Positions 45,668 through 55,640 are shown, counted from the first letter of the stretch. The stretch is DNA of 64,000 nucleotides from Corynebacterium auriscanis (GCF_030408435.1 NZ_CP047046.1:1470572-1534571); one strand, 5' to 3'. The notes: a model not told the origin generated them from the letters alone. Translations and numbers: made by a program.

Positions 45668-46826
45668 CACGGGCGATGAGAATATCCAATAGCTGGGAGT
45701 ATTTCATCCCACCCGCGATGAACATCTGAGGGTACATCGAGATCGGGGTGAATCCCGGGAGGGTGTTGATCTCATTGAGGATGACCTGCCCGCTGTCAGT
45801 GACAAAGAAGTCCACGCGAGCCAGGCCCTCACAGTTCAGAGCCTCAAAGGTACGGACGGCCAAGCGACGGACCTCCGCGGTGGCTTCCTCGCCGATGGGG
45901 GCGGGAATGCTAGGGGTGACGTTGTTATCGACATACTTGGCGTCGAAACCATAAAAGCCCTCGTTGCTGTCTTCAGTGCCCTCTAACATCGCGGGGGCAG
46001 AAGCAACTACGGAACCCTCGGGGTATTGGAGCACGCCACATTCCACCTCTCGGCCGTGAATCATGGATTCCACGATCACCTTGCCGTCGTGGTCAAAGGC
46101 GATCTCCACCGCCTGGGGGAAGTCCTCCCACTCGTCGACCTTGGAAATGCCGATGGAGGAGCCACCGCGGGCGGGCTTGACGAAGACGGGCAAGCCCAGG
46201 CGCTGCTGTTCGTCAGCAGTGAGTTCGCGGTTTTCAGTAAGGATGAGCTCCTCGCCACACGGCACACCGGCCTGGGAGGCCAAGCGCTTGGTGTACTCCT
46301 TGTCCATACCCGCAGCCGATGCCAGCACGCCATTGCCTACATACGGAACGCCCGCCAGCTCGAATAGCCCCTGGATAGTGCCGTCCTCGCCGTTTTGACC
46401 GTGCAGAACAGGGAAGATCACGTCAATGGTGGCGAAAGTTTCACCGGCGCGTTCGCCCGAAATGTATCGCAACTCCCCTCGCTGGGCGCCCAGGACCAGT
46501 TGGACGTGCTCCCCACGATCGCGAACCGTGGGCATTTCGCGACCGTTGGCGCGCAGCTCGGTGGTGTCCGTCGCACCGGGAACCCACGCCCCTTGCGGGG
46601 TAATGCCCACCGGAATGACCTCGTAGCGCGTGGAATCCAAGTGGTCCATGATCGCGCCTGCGGAGATGCAGGAAACAGAGTGCTCGGTGGACTGTCCGCC
46701 GTAGAGAACGGCGACCCGGGCGCGGTGCTCAACGCGGTTCTGGGCGCGGTTCTCGGCGCGGTGTTCAACGCGGTTCTGGGCGCGGTTCTGGGAGGAAGAA
46801 TCGTAGTCAGCTGCAGGTGTATTCAT
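45651..46826 (-). CDS. ddl: D-alanine--D-alanine ligase
   Basis: A 391-residue ATP-grasp ligase making the D-Ala-D-Ala dipeptide of peptidoglycan. The N-terminal GGQSTEHSVS, the ATP-grasp segments FVKPARGGSSIGISKV and the C-terminal ARVDFFVTDSGQVILNEINTLPGFT are intact. The first 36 residues are unusual: two near-identical 12-residue units of the type RAENRAQNRVEH, encoded by a duplicated 36-bp block (46720-46791). The last codons resemble the downstream 25-bp minisatellite. The gene follows gpsA by 27 bases. TACACT lies eight bases before the ATG, so a leaderless internal promoter is possible. Confidence 0.95.
   Translation of the reverse strand: MNTPAADYDSSSQNRAQNRVEHRAENRAQNRVEHRARVAVLYGGQSTEHSVSCISAGAIMDHLDSTRYEVIPVGITPQGAWVPGATDTTELRANGREMPTVRDRGEHVQLVLGAQRGELRYISGERAGETFATIDVIFPVLHGQNGEDGTIQGLFELAGVPYVGNGVLASAAGMDKEYTKRLASQAGVPCGEELILTENRELTADEQQRLGLPVFVKPARGGSSIGISKVDEWEDFPQAVEIAFDHDGKVIVESMIHGREVECGVLQYPEGSVVASAPAMLEGTEDSNEGFYGFDAKYVDNNVTPSIPAPIGEEATAEVRRLAVRTFEALNCEGLARVDFFVTDSGQVILNEINTLPGFTPISMYPQMFIAGGMKYSQLLDILIARALVND
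46720..46791 (-). repeat. Duplicated 36-bp block in the ddl 5' end
   Basis: Two 36-base copies (46720-46755, 46756-46791) encode 12-residue repeats at the Ddl N-terminus. Confidence 0.85.
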
Positions 46827-46853
46827 CGCTTCACAGTGTAGCGCTTGGGCGAG

Positions 46854-47852
46854 TCATTCCGACTTACGGCTGCGGCCCAACAGACGCTGCAGCATCTCTT
46901 CCACGGGTGCGCCGCGGTGGCAAACGTCCACCATCGCATCGGCGATGGGAACCTCTACCCCATTCTTTTCGGCCAGCTCAGCGATGGACTGGCAAGAAAC
47001 CACTCCCTCTGCGACTTGCCCCTTGTTCGCCTTCGCAGCTTCTTCCGGAGTGGCGCCCTCACCCAGACGCACCCCAAAGCGACGATTGCGCGACAGCGGG
47101 GAGGTACACGTGGCCACCAGATCCCCCATCCCCGCCAAACCGGCCATGGTGCGGGCATCGGCTCCAAGGGAAAGGGCCAGGCGAGTGCTTTCTGCCAACC
47201 CGCGGGTGATGACCGTGGCAGCGGTATTATCACCGAATCCCATTCCGTGGGCAATGCCAGCCGCGAGTGCGATCACGTTCTTGGATGTGCCCGCCACTTC
47301 GCAACCCACCACATCAGTATTGGTGTACGGACGGAAGTATGGGGCAGCCGCCGCCGCTTGGATCAACTGCGCGCGGGACATGTCCTCGCAGGCCACCACG
47401 GTGGCTGCAGGCTGGCCCAGCGCGACTTCCTTAGCAAGGTTCGGGCCGGTCAGCACGGCCACCCGATCTGATTCAATGCCTGCAACCTCGCTAATAACCT
47501 GGCTCATGCGCATGCCGGTGGAATGCTCGATGCCCTTAGCCAGGCTCACCACGGCCGCGTCACTACCGATGAATCCCTTCCACTGGGTGAGGTTATCGCG
47601 CAGCGTCTGGGAAGGCACACCCAGCACCACGATTTCTGCGCTATCAATCGCAGCTTCCGGATCGGGGGTGGCCGTCAGTGCCTGAGGCAATTCGATATCG
47701 CCAAGGTAGGCGGAGTTTGTGCGCTTGGCATTGATCTCCTCTGCTACCTCAGCTCGCCTGGCCCACAAACGCACTTCGTTGCCGGCATCTGCAAAAACTT
47801 TCGCGACGGTGGTTCCCCAGGAACCCGCGCCCATTACTGCTACCCGCACCAT
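46854..47852 (-). CDS. gpsA: Glycerol-3-phosphate dehydrogenase [NAD(P)+]
   Basis: A 332-residue dehydrogenase that makes sn-glycerol 3-phosphate for phospholipids. The dinucleotide-binding motif [19 protein letters not shown] is at the N-terminus. The catalytic-lysine region reads [27 protein letters not shown] is next, and the C-terminal half has [23 protein letters not shown]. It is upstream of ddl in the same transcription unit and divergent from mutT1 by about 80 bases. Confidence 0.96.
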   Translation of the reverse strand: MVRVAVMGAGSWGTTVAKVFADAGNEVRLWARRAEVAEEINAKRTNSAYLGDIELPQALTATPDPEAAIDSAEIVVLGVPSQTLRDNLTQWKGFIGSDAAVVSLAKGIEHSTGMRMSQVISEVAGIESDRVAVLTGPNLAKEVALGQPAATVVACEDMSRAQLIQAAAAAPYFRPYTNTDVVGCEVAGTSKNVIALAAGIAHGMGFGDNTAATVITRGLAESTRLALSLGADARTMAGLAGMGDLVATCTSPLSRNRRFGVRLGEGATPEEAAKANKGQVAEGVVSCQSIAELAEKNGVEVPIADAMVDVCHRGAPVEEMLQRLLGRSRKSE

Positions 47853-47930
47853 GCGCTACACAACCCCTCAACGTTCGTTATACGATGTGCTTTGTTTATT
47901 GAGAACCTTATCGGAAGGCAGCTTCAACTC

Positions 47931-48956
47931 GTGATCTCCCACACCGGAACTGGTGACCTCTCTACGTCGCTGGCTATGAGCCACCACGGCGAAGGGCACA
48001 TCTGCCGCATCGGCTCCCGCCCTGCTGAGGAATTCGCACGCCCAACTTTCGCCGCGGGCGCGATGGTGTGGCGTCGAGGTAAAGACGGCATCCGTATCGC
48101 GGTCATCCACCGCCCCCGCTACGATGACTGGTCCTTGCCCAAGGGCAAGGTCGATCCTGGGGAGAACCTGGCTGGTACGGCCATTCGCGAGATCGGCGAG
48201 GAAACCGGCATCACCGCCCGGCTGGGCTGGTTGCTGGGATACGTGCACTACCCCGTGGGAAGTCGCACGAAGGTGGTCTACTACTGGACGGCGGAATCCC
48301 TCGAGGAGAACTTCGAGCCCAACGAAGAGTCCGATGAGCTGCGGTGGGTGACGTTTGAAGAGGCCAAAGGCCTGCTCAGCTATGAGATCGACTTGGACGT
48401 GGTCGCCGCTGGCGAGGCAATGGTGAACCTGGGCGTGAACCGCCGTGTTCTGTACGTTCGCCACGCTAAGGCGCACGCGCGCGAAGGGTGGGCAGGTAAC
48501 GATGATCTGCGCCCATTGGCGAAGAAGGGGCGCAGACAGTCGGAGATGCTCATCACGCAACTTTCGGGATACCGACCCGAAGTGTTGTTCTCGGCCGCCC
48601 CAGAGCGCTGTGTAGATACCCTTACTCCCCTGTCGCAGGACCTCACGCTACAAATTCAGGTCGACGCCGAGCTGGGCGACCACGGTTGGGAGCAGGGCGA
48701 AGATGTCGCCATGAACGCGTTCCGCCGGGTAGCCTTCGACCGCGACGGAGTCAGCGACAACGGCGGAGAGGCCCCCGTGAAGGTGATCTGTGGTCAGGGC
48801 GCGGTCATCCCGGGCGTGCTGGCGCGACTTGCTGCGGAAGCCGATATCGAGATCGACGACATGCGTGTGAAGAAATCCTCCGCTTGGGTTTTACACTTCC
48901 GCGATGACAAGCTGCTGGGTATTGACTACTTGGCGAGCCCGCTACCGGTGAAGTAA
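47931..48956 (+). CDS. MutT1-like NUDIX hydrolase fused to histidine phosphatase domain
   Basis: A 341-residue two-domain protein. The NUDIX box is GKVDPGENLAGTAIREIGEETGI at about residues 70-92. The C-terminal domain is a SixA-like phosphatase with the histidine signature LYVRHAKA. This fusion matches mycobacterial MutT1, which hydrolyses 8-oxo-GTP/dGTP and related compounds. The open frame continues far upstream over gpsA, so the start is uncertain. I chose the GTG at 47931 after GGAAGG; the ATG at 47976 is the alternative. Confidence 0.87.
   Translation: MISHTGTGDLSTSLAMSHHGEGHICRIGSRPAEEFARPTFAAGAMVWRRGKDGIRIAVIHRPRYDDWSLPKGKVDPGENLAGTAIREIGEETGITARLGWLLGYVHYPVGSRTKVVYYWTAESLEENFEPNEESDELRWVTFEEAKGLLSYEIDLDVVAAGEAMVNLGVNRRVLYVRHAKAHAREGWAGNDDLRPLAKKGRRQSEMLITQLSGYRPEVLFSAAPERCVDTLTPLSQDLTLQIQVDAELGDHGWEQGEDVAMNAFRRVAFDRDGVSDNGGEAPVKVICGQGAVIPGVLARLAAEADIEIDDMRVKKSSAWVLHFRDDKLLGIDYLASPLPVK
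48070..48077 (+). repeat. Dispersed motif core, copy 14 (inside mutT1)
   Basis: GGCGTCGA followed by GGTAAAGACGGC. The sequence encodes WRRGKDG. Confidence 0.35.
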
Positions 48957-49360
48957 CCGGCAGCGTCGCCGGTGCCATGGCCGCGCCGAGATGCGCCGAG
49001 GTGGGCAGGAACGATGCCAGAGTGCGCGGCTTGGAGCTGGGTCGCGCCGAAAACGGGCCGCCGAGGTGAGCTGACAAGCTGCGCAGGAACTACGCCAGCG
49101 TACGCGGCATGGAGCTGGGTCGCGCGAAGATGCGCTGAGGCGAGCTGACAAGCTGCGCCCCGGCGCCGAGAGTGGGCCGCGGCAGTGTTGGCAAAGATTC
49201 TATGCCTACCGGTAGCCCTCCCGTTCACCCCGGCGCCGAGAGTGGGCCGCGGCAATAGTGGCGAAGATTCTATGCCTACCAGTAGCCCTCCCGTTCACCC
49301 CGGCGCCGGCACCCTCCAAACGAAATACAAATGTGCAGCAGAAGTCGAACAAAAACGCGC
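48957..49360. repeat. Left repeat field, degenerate leuD-end copies and 70-bp units
   Basis: About 400 bases without a gene. It contains two copies of the leuD-end-like unit (near 49015 and 49092; core GCCAG.GT.CGCGGC.TGGAGC) and two 70-bp units beginning CCCCGGCGCCGAGAGTGGGC (49158 and 49228). The left half of a 110-bp imperfect palindrome (49308-49360) is split here by the IS element. Stop-free stretches in this field are by-products of the repeats. Confidence 0.8.
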
Positions 49361-50875
49361 GGAAGGGTCAGGCGGTGAATGCAACATCTTCGGATGGGTC
49401 GAGGTTAAAGAATACTTCCCTCGGGGTCAGTCCATCTAGCACCACCCGTGGAGTGTCGTTGATGAGGTCTTCATATTCCTGGAGTTGCTCATGGGTCACC
49501 GTGGCAAGATCGGTGCCTTTCGGAATGAATCGGCGTAGCTCGGCATTAATATTCTCGTTACTCGGCCGCTGCCATGGGGAGTGCGGATCGCAGAAGTAGA
49601 GCTTCAACCCCTCAAAATGTTCGGCCAGCTGACCACTGGCAGCCATTTCCGCTCCCTGATCCCAGGTCAGGGTCTGGACGCGACGGTCCGGGGCGATAGC
49701 CATCTGGTTGATCTGCCCGAGCATGTCTTTCAACGCGGTGACCACGGTCTGGGACGTGTGATCGGTGGTTAACAACCTAGCCATGAACAACCGGCTATGC
49801 CGTTCTATCAAGGTGATGATCGCGTGCTTTCCACCCTGAGCGCCTAACACGAGATCACCTTCCCAATGCCCTGGCACTGCCCGGTCAGCAGCCTGTGGTG
49901 GGCGGGTGGAGTATTGTCGCGCCATGAACCCATGGTTTCGCCCCGCGTCCGCGAGTCGGTAGCTTCGAGCGGGGTCGTCGTCCTGTGCGACCTGACCGAA
50001 AGGGCGTAGTCGACGGTTAACTCATGGCGTAGCCCACCAGCTGCTTGGACGTAGAGGGCTTGGTACATCGTTTCGTGTGACAAGGTCAACTCCTGATGAA
50101 TGCCGGATAAACGTTTCAGCCTAGCTACGATACGTTTCGGTGAGACCTGCCGGTTCAAGCAGTCGAATGACGATACGTCGTAACGTGGTATGAGCATCAA
50201 GTTTTCGCGGTTTCGGGCGTTTGGCCGCATCGATGCTGCGTTGCTGGGCTATCAGTGGGTGATACACCCCGTCGATACTGTTGCGGGTTACCTCGCGGCT
50301 GATCACGCTGGGATGCCTGCCGAGTTGTCGGGCGGTGCGGCGGATGGAATAACTCTGATCTAGGCAAAACTTGATGTAGACCCTGTCGAACGCGGTTAAG
50401 CGCATACCCCGGCCGACTTTGACTGTCGCTGGCTGATAATTCACCACCACGGGGTCTACTGACAACACAATGGGTTGATCACGGTTACTTGTCGACGATA
50501 CCGACGGGCGGGACACAGGCATGACAGAATTATGTACCCACCGGTACACGGTAACCGGATGGACACCAGTTCTGGCGGCAATATCGTGATCACTTCGCCC
50601 AGCACATGCTAAGAACATGACCATCATCTGGGTGGTTGTCTTGTGGGTGGCAAGACCACCACCACCACGTCCCCGCGCAAGGCGCGCACCTTGGCTTGTG
50701 ATGTAGTCCCGCAACGCACGGTCGGTACAGCCAGTGGCTTGGGCTGCGTGCAGTGCGCTGTAGCGGTGGTTCGCGATCAGGTCGAAAGCAGCAACAACAG
50801 CAGGATCGGGAGTGTAGGACATCATCAACACCTCATGAACAAATCAGGGTGTTGCATTCACCACTAGACCCCACC
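49361..50875 (-). mobile_element. IS30-family insertion sequence, decayed
   Basis: A 1515-bp element with 26-bp terminal inverted repeats (49361-49386 and 50850-50875, six mismatches, shared inner core GGTGAATGCAACA). It is flanked by a 3-bp duplication CGC. An uninterrupted sister copy of the target sequence lies in the array at about 51162-51180 (ACGCGCCATTTTG), confirming the insertion point. It inserted into the loop of a 110-bp palindromic repeat unit. The transposase frame is broken. Confidence 0.9.
49368..50831 (-). pseudogene. IS30-family transposase with frameshifts
   Basis: The N-terminal part (frame of 50831-50121) has helix-turn-helix segments including SIRRTARQLGRHPSVISREVTRN. 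The middle part continues in a second frame from about 50147 (SPKRIVARLKRLSG, LSHETMYQALYVQ). A short piece in a third frame reads RRPRSKLPTRGRGAKPW (about 49990-49935). The catalytic part, 49925-49368, reads GHWEGDLVLG, LTWDQGAEM and PWQRPSNENINAELRRFIPKGTD, carrying the DDE residues. At least three frame changes are needed, so the gene is very likely inactive unless several are sequencing errors. The stop codon lies within the terminal repeat. Confidence 0.88.
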
Positions 50876-51330
50876 CGCCATTTTGTCAGAGTTCTGCTGC
50901 ACATCGTGCGAACCGACGCGCGAACGGCGGGTGCCACGCCGAAACGGGCCGCCGAGCCGCGCAGGAACTATGCCAGCGTACGCGGCTTGAAGCTGGGTCG
51001 CGCGAAGATGCGCTGAGGCGAGCTGACAAGCTGCGCAGGAACTATGCCAGAGTGCGCGGCTTGGAGCTGGGTCGCGCCGAAAACGGGCCGCCGAGGTGAG
51101 CTGACAAGCTGCGCCCCGGCGCCGGCACCCTCCAAACGAAATACAAATGTGCAGCAGAAGTCGAACAAAAACGCGCCATTTTGTCAGAGTTCTGCTGCAC
51201 ATCGTGCGAACCGACGCACGAACGGCGGGTGCCACGCCGAGAGGGGCCGCCGAGCCGCGCAGGAACTACGCCAGAGTACGTGGCTTGAAGCTGGGTCGCG
51301 ACGAAAACGGGCCGCCGAGCCGCGCAAGTG
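50876..51330. repeat. Right repeat field, leuD-end copies and palindromic unit
   Basis: About 450 bases without a gene. It contains the right half of the interrupted palindrome (50876-50935), three leuD-end-like copies (near 50969, 51043, 51269) and an intact 110-bp palindrome (51124-51233). The same blocks recur left of the IS element, so the array existed before insertion. Confidence 0.85.
51124..51233. repeat. 110-bp imperfect palindromic element, intact copy
   Basis: Outer arms are GGCACCC and GGGTGCC; inner perfect 11-bp arms are GTGCAGCAGAA and TTCTGCTGCAC around an AT-rich loop. The other copy (49308-49360 plus 50876-50935) is split by the IS element. It could be a MITE-like element or a bidirectional terminator between the convergent mutT1 and leuD genes. 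Confidence 0.75.
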
Positions 51331-51921
51331 CTACGCCAGAGTGCGTGGCTTGAAGCTGGGCCGCCCCGCCTCATAATCCTCAATGGCTTGCTCGTTGCGC
51401 AAGGTCAGACCAATGTCATCCAGCCCCTCCATCAGGCGCCAGCGAGTGTAGTCGTCCACCTCGATGGTGAAGGTGTGCGTGCCCAGCTGCGCTGTGCGGT
51501 CCTCTAGGTTCACAGTCATCTGCGCACCGGGTTCTTGCTCCAGCAGCTTCCAGATCAGCTCGATATCCGATTGCTCCAGCGTGGCCGCCAGCAATCCCGC
51601 CTTACCGGAGTTCCCGCGGAAAATATCGGCGAAACGGCTGCTGAGGACAACCCGGAATCCGTAGTCCATCAATGCCCACACCGCGTGCTCACGCGAGGAT
51701 CCCGTTCCGAAATCGGGGCCCGCCACCAGCACGGAGGCGCCTTCATAGGCCGGCTGGTTGAGGATAAACTGTGGGTCTTTGCGCCAGCCGGCGAAAAGGC
51801 CGTCTTCGAATCCCGTGCGCGTTACTCGCTTGAGGTACACCGCTGGGATGATCTGGTCGGTATCTACATTGGAGCGCGTCAGCGGCGCTGCCACTCCTTC
51901 GTGCGTATGGAACTTCTCCAT
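51331..51921 (-). CDS. leuD: 3-isopropylmalate dehydratase small subunit
   Basis: A 196-residue swivel-domain subunit that pairs with LeuC in leucine biosynthesis. Visible segments are [31 protein letters not shown] and [15 protein letters not shown]. The last residues ([10 protein letters not shown] and stop) are encoded by sequence that recurs five more times downstream as degenerate repeats. It is cotranscribed with leuC, 81 bases apart, with a dispersed-motif copy in the gap. Confidence 0.96.
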   Translation of the reverse strand: MEKFHTHEGVAAPLTRSNVDTDQIIPAVYLKRVTRTGFEDGLFAGWRKDPQFILNQPAYEGASVLVAGPDFGTGSSREHAVWALMDYGFRVVLSSRFADIFRGNSGKAGLLAATLEQSDIELIWKLLEQEPGAQMTVNLEDRTAQLGTHTFTIEVDDYTRWRLMEGLDDIGLTLRNEQAIEDYEAGRPSFKPRTLA

Positions 51922-51952
51922 GTCGGTTGCTCTTTTCTTTCGCGTGGGTGCT

Positions 51953-51975
51953 GATTTTTTGGTTACTCGACGCCA
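51953..51975 (-). repeat. Dispersed motif, copy 15 (leuC-leuD gap)
   Basis: TCGACGCC at 51967-51974 preceded by GATTTTTTGGTTAC. Confidence 0.5.
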
Positions 51976-52002
51976 AACTCTTCAGTGGAACGGCGCAGGG
52001 CG

Positions 52003-53445
52003 TCATACCAAATCGGCAGGTGAAGACAAGAAACCGCGAACTGCCGTGGCGGCGGCGACCGGGGGCGAGACAAGGTGCGTGCGCCCACCTTTGCCCTGGC
52101 GACCCTCAAAATTGCGGTTGGATGTGGAGGCGCTGCGCTCCCCCGGCTTGAGCTGATCCGGGTTCATGCCCAGGCACATGGAACAACCCGGCAGGCGCCA
52201 CTCGGCACCGGCGGCTAGGAAAATCTTGTCCAGGCCCTCCTCTTCGGCCTGCGCTTTCACGCGTGCAGACGATGGGACCACCAGCATCTGGACATGGTCA
52301 CTGACCTGGCGGCCCTCGAGGACCTCAGCAGCGGCGCGCAGGTCTTCGATGCGGGAGTTTGTGCAGGAACCGAGGAAAACGGTATCGATCTTGACCTCGC
52401 GCAGTGGCATGCCGGGCTGCAGATCCATGTACTCCAGGGCGCGTTCTGCGGCGGCGCGGTCGGCGTCGTTGGTGAAGTCCTCTAGGTGCGGGATGGCCTC
52501 ATGCAACGGTAGGCCCTGACCTGGGTTGGTACCCCAGGTGACGAATGGCGTGATCGCGCTGCCGTCGATGTGGACGACGGTATCGAAGGTGGCATCGTCA
52601 TCGGTACGCAGGGAGCGCCAGTAGTCCACGGCCGCATCCCAATCGTCGCCGGTGGGTGCGTGCGGGCGACCCTTCAGGTATTCGAAGGTGATGTCATCCG
52701 GGGCAATCATTCCGGCGCGGGCGCCCGCCTCGATGGACATGTTGCACATGGTCATGCGGGCTTCCATAGACAGCTTTTCGATGGCCTCGCCACGGTATTC
52801 GATGATGTGACCCTGCCCGCCGCCGGTGCCGATCTTGGCGATGATGGCCAGGATCAGGTCCTTGGACGTCACGCCGGGTTGCAATTCGCCCGAGACCTCG
52901 ATGCCCATGGTTTTGAAGGGCTTCAGCGGCAGGGTTTGGGTAGCCAGGACGTGTTCGACCTCTGAGGTGCCGATGCCCATCGCAATGGAGCCGAAAGCGC
53001 CGTGCGTGGACGTGTGCGAGTCACCGCACACCACGGTCATCCCCGGTTGAGTGAGGCCCAGCTGGGGGCCGACAGTGTGGACGATGCCCTGGTCGATGTC
53101 GCCCATAGAGTGCAGGCGAATGCCGAATTCCTTGGCGTTATCGCGCAGGGTGGATACTTGCAGGCGGGAAGTCTTGTCTTCGATTTCCAGCAAGTTCCCG
53201 CTAGCTACGCCGATGGTGGGGACGTTGTGGTCCTCGGTGGCGATGGTTAGGTCCGGCCGGCGGACGGGGCGGCCGGCTTGACGCAGCCCGTCGAATGCCT
53301 GCGGCGAGGTAACCTCGTGGACGAGGTGCAAGTCGATGTAGAGCAGGTCGGGGCCACCATCGGTGCCGGGGGCGACGACGTGATCGCGCCAAACTTTCTC
53401 CGCTAGGGTCAGCGGTTTATTCGCGTGCTCAGCTGTTGTGGACAC
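52003..53445 (-). CDS. leuC: 3-isopropylmalate dehydratase large subunit
   Basis: A 480-residue aconitase-type [4Fe-4S] enzyme converting 2-isopropylmalate to 3-isopropylmalate. Cluster cysteines are in [13 protein letters not shown] and GCSMCLGMN, with [14 protein letters not shown] in the active-site region. The GTG start has AGAGG six bases upstream. It is divergent from an IclR-type regulator that probably controls it. Confidence 0.97.
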   Translation of the reverse strand: MSTTAEHANKPLTLAEKVWRDHVVAPGTDGGPDLLYIDLHLVHEVTSPQAFDGLRQAGRPVRRPDLTIATEDHNVPTIGVASGNLLEIEDKTSRLQVSTLRDNAKEFGIRLHSMGDIDQGIVHTVGPQLGLTQPGMTVVCGDSHTSTHGAFGSIAMGIGTSEVEHVLATQTLPLKPFKTMGIEVSGELQPGVTSKDLILAIIAKIGTGGGQGHIIEYRGEAIEKLSMEARMTMCNMSIEAGARAGMIAPDDITFEYLKGRPHAPTGDDWDAAVDYWRSLRTDDDATFDTVVHIDGSAITPFVTWGTNPGQGLPLHEAIPHLEDFTNDADRAAAERALEYMDLQPGMPLREVKIDTVFLGSCTNSRIEDLRAAAEVLEGRQVSDHVQMLVVPSSARVKAQAEEEGLDKIFLAAGAEWRLPGCSMCLGMNPDQLKPGERSASTSNRNFEGRQGKGGRTHLVSPPVAAATAVRGFLSSPADLV

Positions 53446-53509
53446 TGCTTACCTCTTTTCTGGTTATCACTACCACCATTCCACGGTGTGGGATGTACAA
53501 TATCAAACT
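53446..53509. promoter_or_regulatory. leuCD / IclR-regulator divergent promoter
   Basis: A 64-bp interval. TACAAT (53496-53501) lies eight bases before the regulator ATG, giving a leaderless transcript. The leuC ribosome site lies at the other end. Overlapping promoters make regulator binding here likely. Confidence 0.5.
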
Positions 53510-54229
53510 ATGGGAAACGATGTAGAAGTTCCAAACACAAGCGGCATTCAAGTTTTGGATAGAGCCGTTTATCTGTTGAACGTCATCGCCGCTCGCCCCA
53601 GCAACCTAACCCAGCTGTGCGAGCTCACCGGCCTCCCGCGTGCAACCACCCACCGTATTGCGGTCGCACTGGAGAAGCATCGCCTCATCCAGCGCGATGA
53701 AGAAGGCCGTTGGCGAATTGGCCAGGGCGTGATTGAATTGGCCCCGCGTAGCAGCAACCGTCTGCTGGAGGCTGCCGATGAGGTTTTGCCCGAACTGGTC
53801 AAGGAAGTCGGCGAGGCCGTGCAAGTGTATCGCCGTAGCGGTTTTGAACGCGTGTGCGTAGCCGCGATCAGCCCTTCTGCGGGCCTGCACGATATTGTGC
53901 CCGCTGGACATCGAATGACCTTGGCCGCTGGATCAGCCGCCAAGGTCTTGGTGGCCTATGGCACGGAGGATCTGCGCCGGGAGGTCTTGCCCACTGCGGC
54001 TTACGATCGTGCAGAGCTAGACCAGATCAGGACGCAAGGGTGGGCGGAATCGGTCGCCGAGCGCGACGTATCGCTGGCCAGCTGTTCCGTTCCTATTTTG
54101 GATGCTGGCGGTGGCTTGGTCGCGGTATTGTCCACATCTGGCCCTGTGGATCGATTGCGCCCATCGCCGGCAGATCGCTACAAGGACACTCTGTTGGCAG
54201 GTGCCAAACGGATTGGTGAGTTGCTGTAG
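53510..54229 (+). CDS. IclR-family regulator, LtbR-like
   Basis: A 239-residue regulator. The N-terminal winged helix (LTQLCELTGLPRATTHRIAVALEKHRLIQRDE) is followed by the IclR effector-binding domain (RVCVAAISPSAGLHDIVPAGHRMTLAAGSAAKVLVAY). In C. glutamicum the IclR regulator LtbR lies divergent from leuCD and represses leucine and tryptophan genes; the same arrangement here supports an orthologue. I chose the ATG at 53510 because of the -10 eight bases upstream. Confidence 0.88.
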   Translation: MGNDVEVPNTSGIQVLDRAVYLLNVIAARPSNLTQLCELTGLPRATTHRIAVALEKHRLIQRDEEGRWRIGQGVIELAPRSSNRLLEAADEVLPELVKEVGEAVQVYRRSGFERVCVAAISPSAGLHDIVPAGHRMTLAAGSAAKVLVAYGTEDLRREVLPTAAYDRAELDQIRTQGWAESVAERDVSLASCSVPILDAGGGLVAVLSTSGPVDRLRPSPADRYKDTLLAGAKRIGELL

Positions 54230-54259
54230 TTTGTACCGGTGCTGGTGAGCGCTGTTCGA

Positions 54260-54322
54260 CCGCAACCAACGGCAATACAGCCGCAACCGCCGGCACCGCA
54301 GCCGCAACCACCGGCAACGCAG
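54260..54322. repeat. 21-bp tandem repeat downstream of the exporter gene
   Basis: Three consecutive 21-bp units (54260, 54281, 54302) of the form CCGCAACC..CGGCA...CAG lie between the convergent IclR and MFS genes. Confidence 0.85.
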
Positions 54323-54332
54323 TCAGTGAACC

Positions 54333-55550
54333 CTAATCCTTCTGCGCGTTGGATGTTACTGCGCGCAACCCGGTCACCCCACCCGCTAGGATTGCCGCTC
54401 CAACTGTCATCACCAGCGCCATCGGCAGAGCCGACGAACCATCGCCCACACCTGTCAAAGGTGCGATTCCTGCCGCGAAGGTGAATTGGAATGCCCCTAG
54501 CAGCGCCGAGCCGGAGCCCGTGCGCCCCTCGGAAGCCTGCATCGCCAGCGCCACGGTATTCGGGAACAAGAAACCATTCGACCCCACGAGGATAAAGAAC
54601 CCAATCATGAGAGGAATGGCGGCGGCATCGAATACAAGGACCGTCACCAGGATCCACAGCACCGCTGCGCCCATGACCCCCGTCACGATGCTCACCCACT
54701 TCAACACGGGCACCTTGGTCACAATCCGGGAATTCAGCAAGTTTGCAATCACCAGCGTTGCGGAATTAATGGTGAACATAACCGAGTACTGAGCCGTACT
54801 AAAGCCATTGAGGCGAATCATAATGAACGAACTACCGGCGATATAGGAAAACATCACAGCGAAGGCCGATACGAACATCAGCAGAGTAAATAGGAAGGAA
54901 GGTTCAGTAAGCAGCTTGCCCATGGACCCGAAAATTTTTCGGAACCCATTGGTATTCCTAGCCTCTTCCGGCAATGTTTCCGGAACCATCCAATAAGCTC
55001 CAACCAGTGTCCCGAAAGCCAAAAGCGCTAGGAATACAAATACCGAACGCCAGCCAAACGCGGGCACCAAGAAGCCACCAATGGCTGGGGCAATGACGGG
55101 AGCGATGGATTGCACGGCCATCAACGTGGAAAACGCTTTGGCCACACCCACTCCCCGGCCTAAATCGGCAATGATCGCTTTAGATAGCACCACTCCCGCG
55201 GCGCCAAAGAATCCTTGTAGCATGCGGGCGATGATAAGCACCAAGATCGAAGGTGCCATAGCTGCCACAATTGAGGCAATAACGGATCCACCCAGCCCTA
55301 TCAGGAGCAACCGGCGCCTGCCCCGTTGATCCGACAATGGACCAATCAGCAGCTGCGCCAACCCCATCGTCACCAAGAAACCGGTCAGGCTCAACTGAGC
55401 GACCGATGCGCTCACATCGAATTCGTGAGCAATTTGATCCAACCCCGGCACGTAGGCATCGATCGCGAAAGGCGCGAAACCCCCGCCCAAAGCTAAGACG
55501 ACAATGGTCCCGCGACTCAGTCCCGCCCTTTGATTTTCTCCATTAGACAT
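54333..55550 (-). CDS. MFS exporter, Bcr/CflA type
   Basis: A 405-residue transporter with twelve expected transmembrane helices. Diagnostic parts are PFAIDAYVPGLDQIAHEF in helix 1 and GPLSDQRGRRRLLLIG between helices 2 and 3. Members of this family export drugs such as bicyclomycin or chloramphenicol, or sulfur compounds; the substrate cannot be read from the sequence. It is transcribed toward the IclR gene, and its upstream region separates it from the pcaC-like gene. Confidence 0.9.
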   Translation of the reverse strand: MSNGENQRAGLSRGTIVVLALGGGFAPFAIDAYVPGLDQIAHEFDVSASVAQLSLTGFLVTMGLAQLLIGPLSDQRGRRRLLLIGLGGSVIASIVAAMAPSILVLIIARMLQGFFGAAGVVLSKAIIADLGRGVGVAKAFSTLMAVQSIAPVIAPAIGGFLVPAFGWRSVFVFLALLAFGTLVGAYWMVPETLPEEARNTNGFRKIFGSMGKLLTEPSFLFTLLMFVSAFAVMFSYIAGSSFIMIRLNGFSTAQYSVMFTINSATLVIANLLNSRIVTKVPVLKWVSIVTGVMGAAVLWILVTVLVFDAAAIPLMIGFFILVGSNGFLFPNTVALAMQASEGRTGSGSALLGAFQFTFAAGIAPLTGVGDGSSALPMALVMTVGAAILAGGVTGLRAVTSNAQKD

Positions 55551-55640
55551 GCGGAAAATACTACTCCGCCCGCCCGGTAGTTGTCATATCAACTAACTGA
55601 AAGCTTGGACAGGTCAACGGGGGCTCGTGCCGGCCCCCAC

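Noticed and set aside
47523..47930. Extension of the mutT1 frame far upstream
   Set aside because: It overlaps gpsA in antisense and has no NUDIX-family similarity; the domain begins after about 47980.
50864..51383. Open frames in the repeat field around the IS element
   Set aside because: They arise from stop-poor GC-rich repeat units, repeat the same peptides (PSSKPRTLA type) and have no independent coding evidence.
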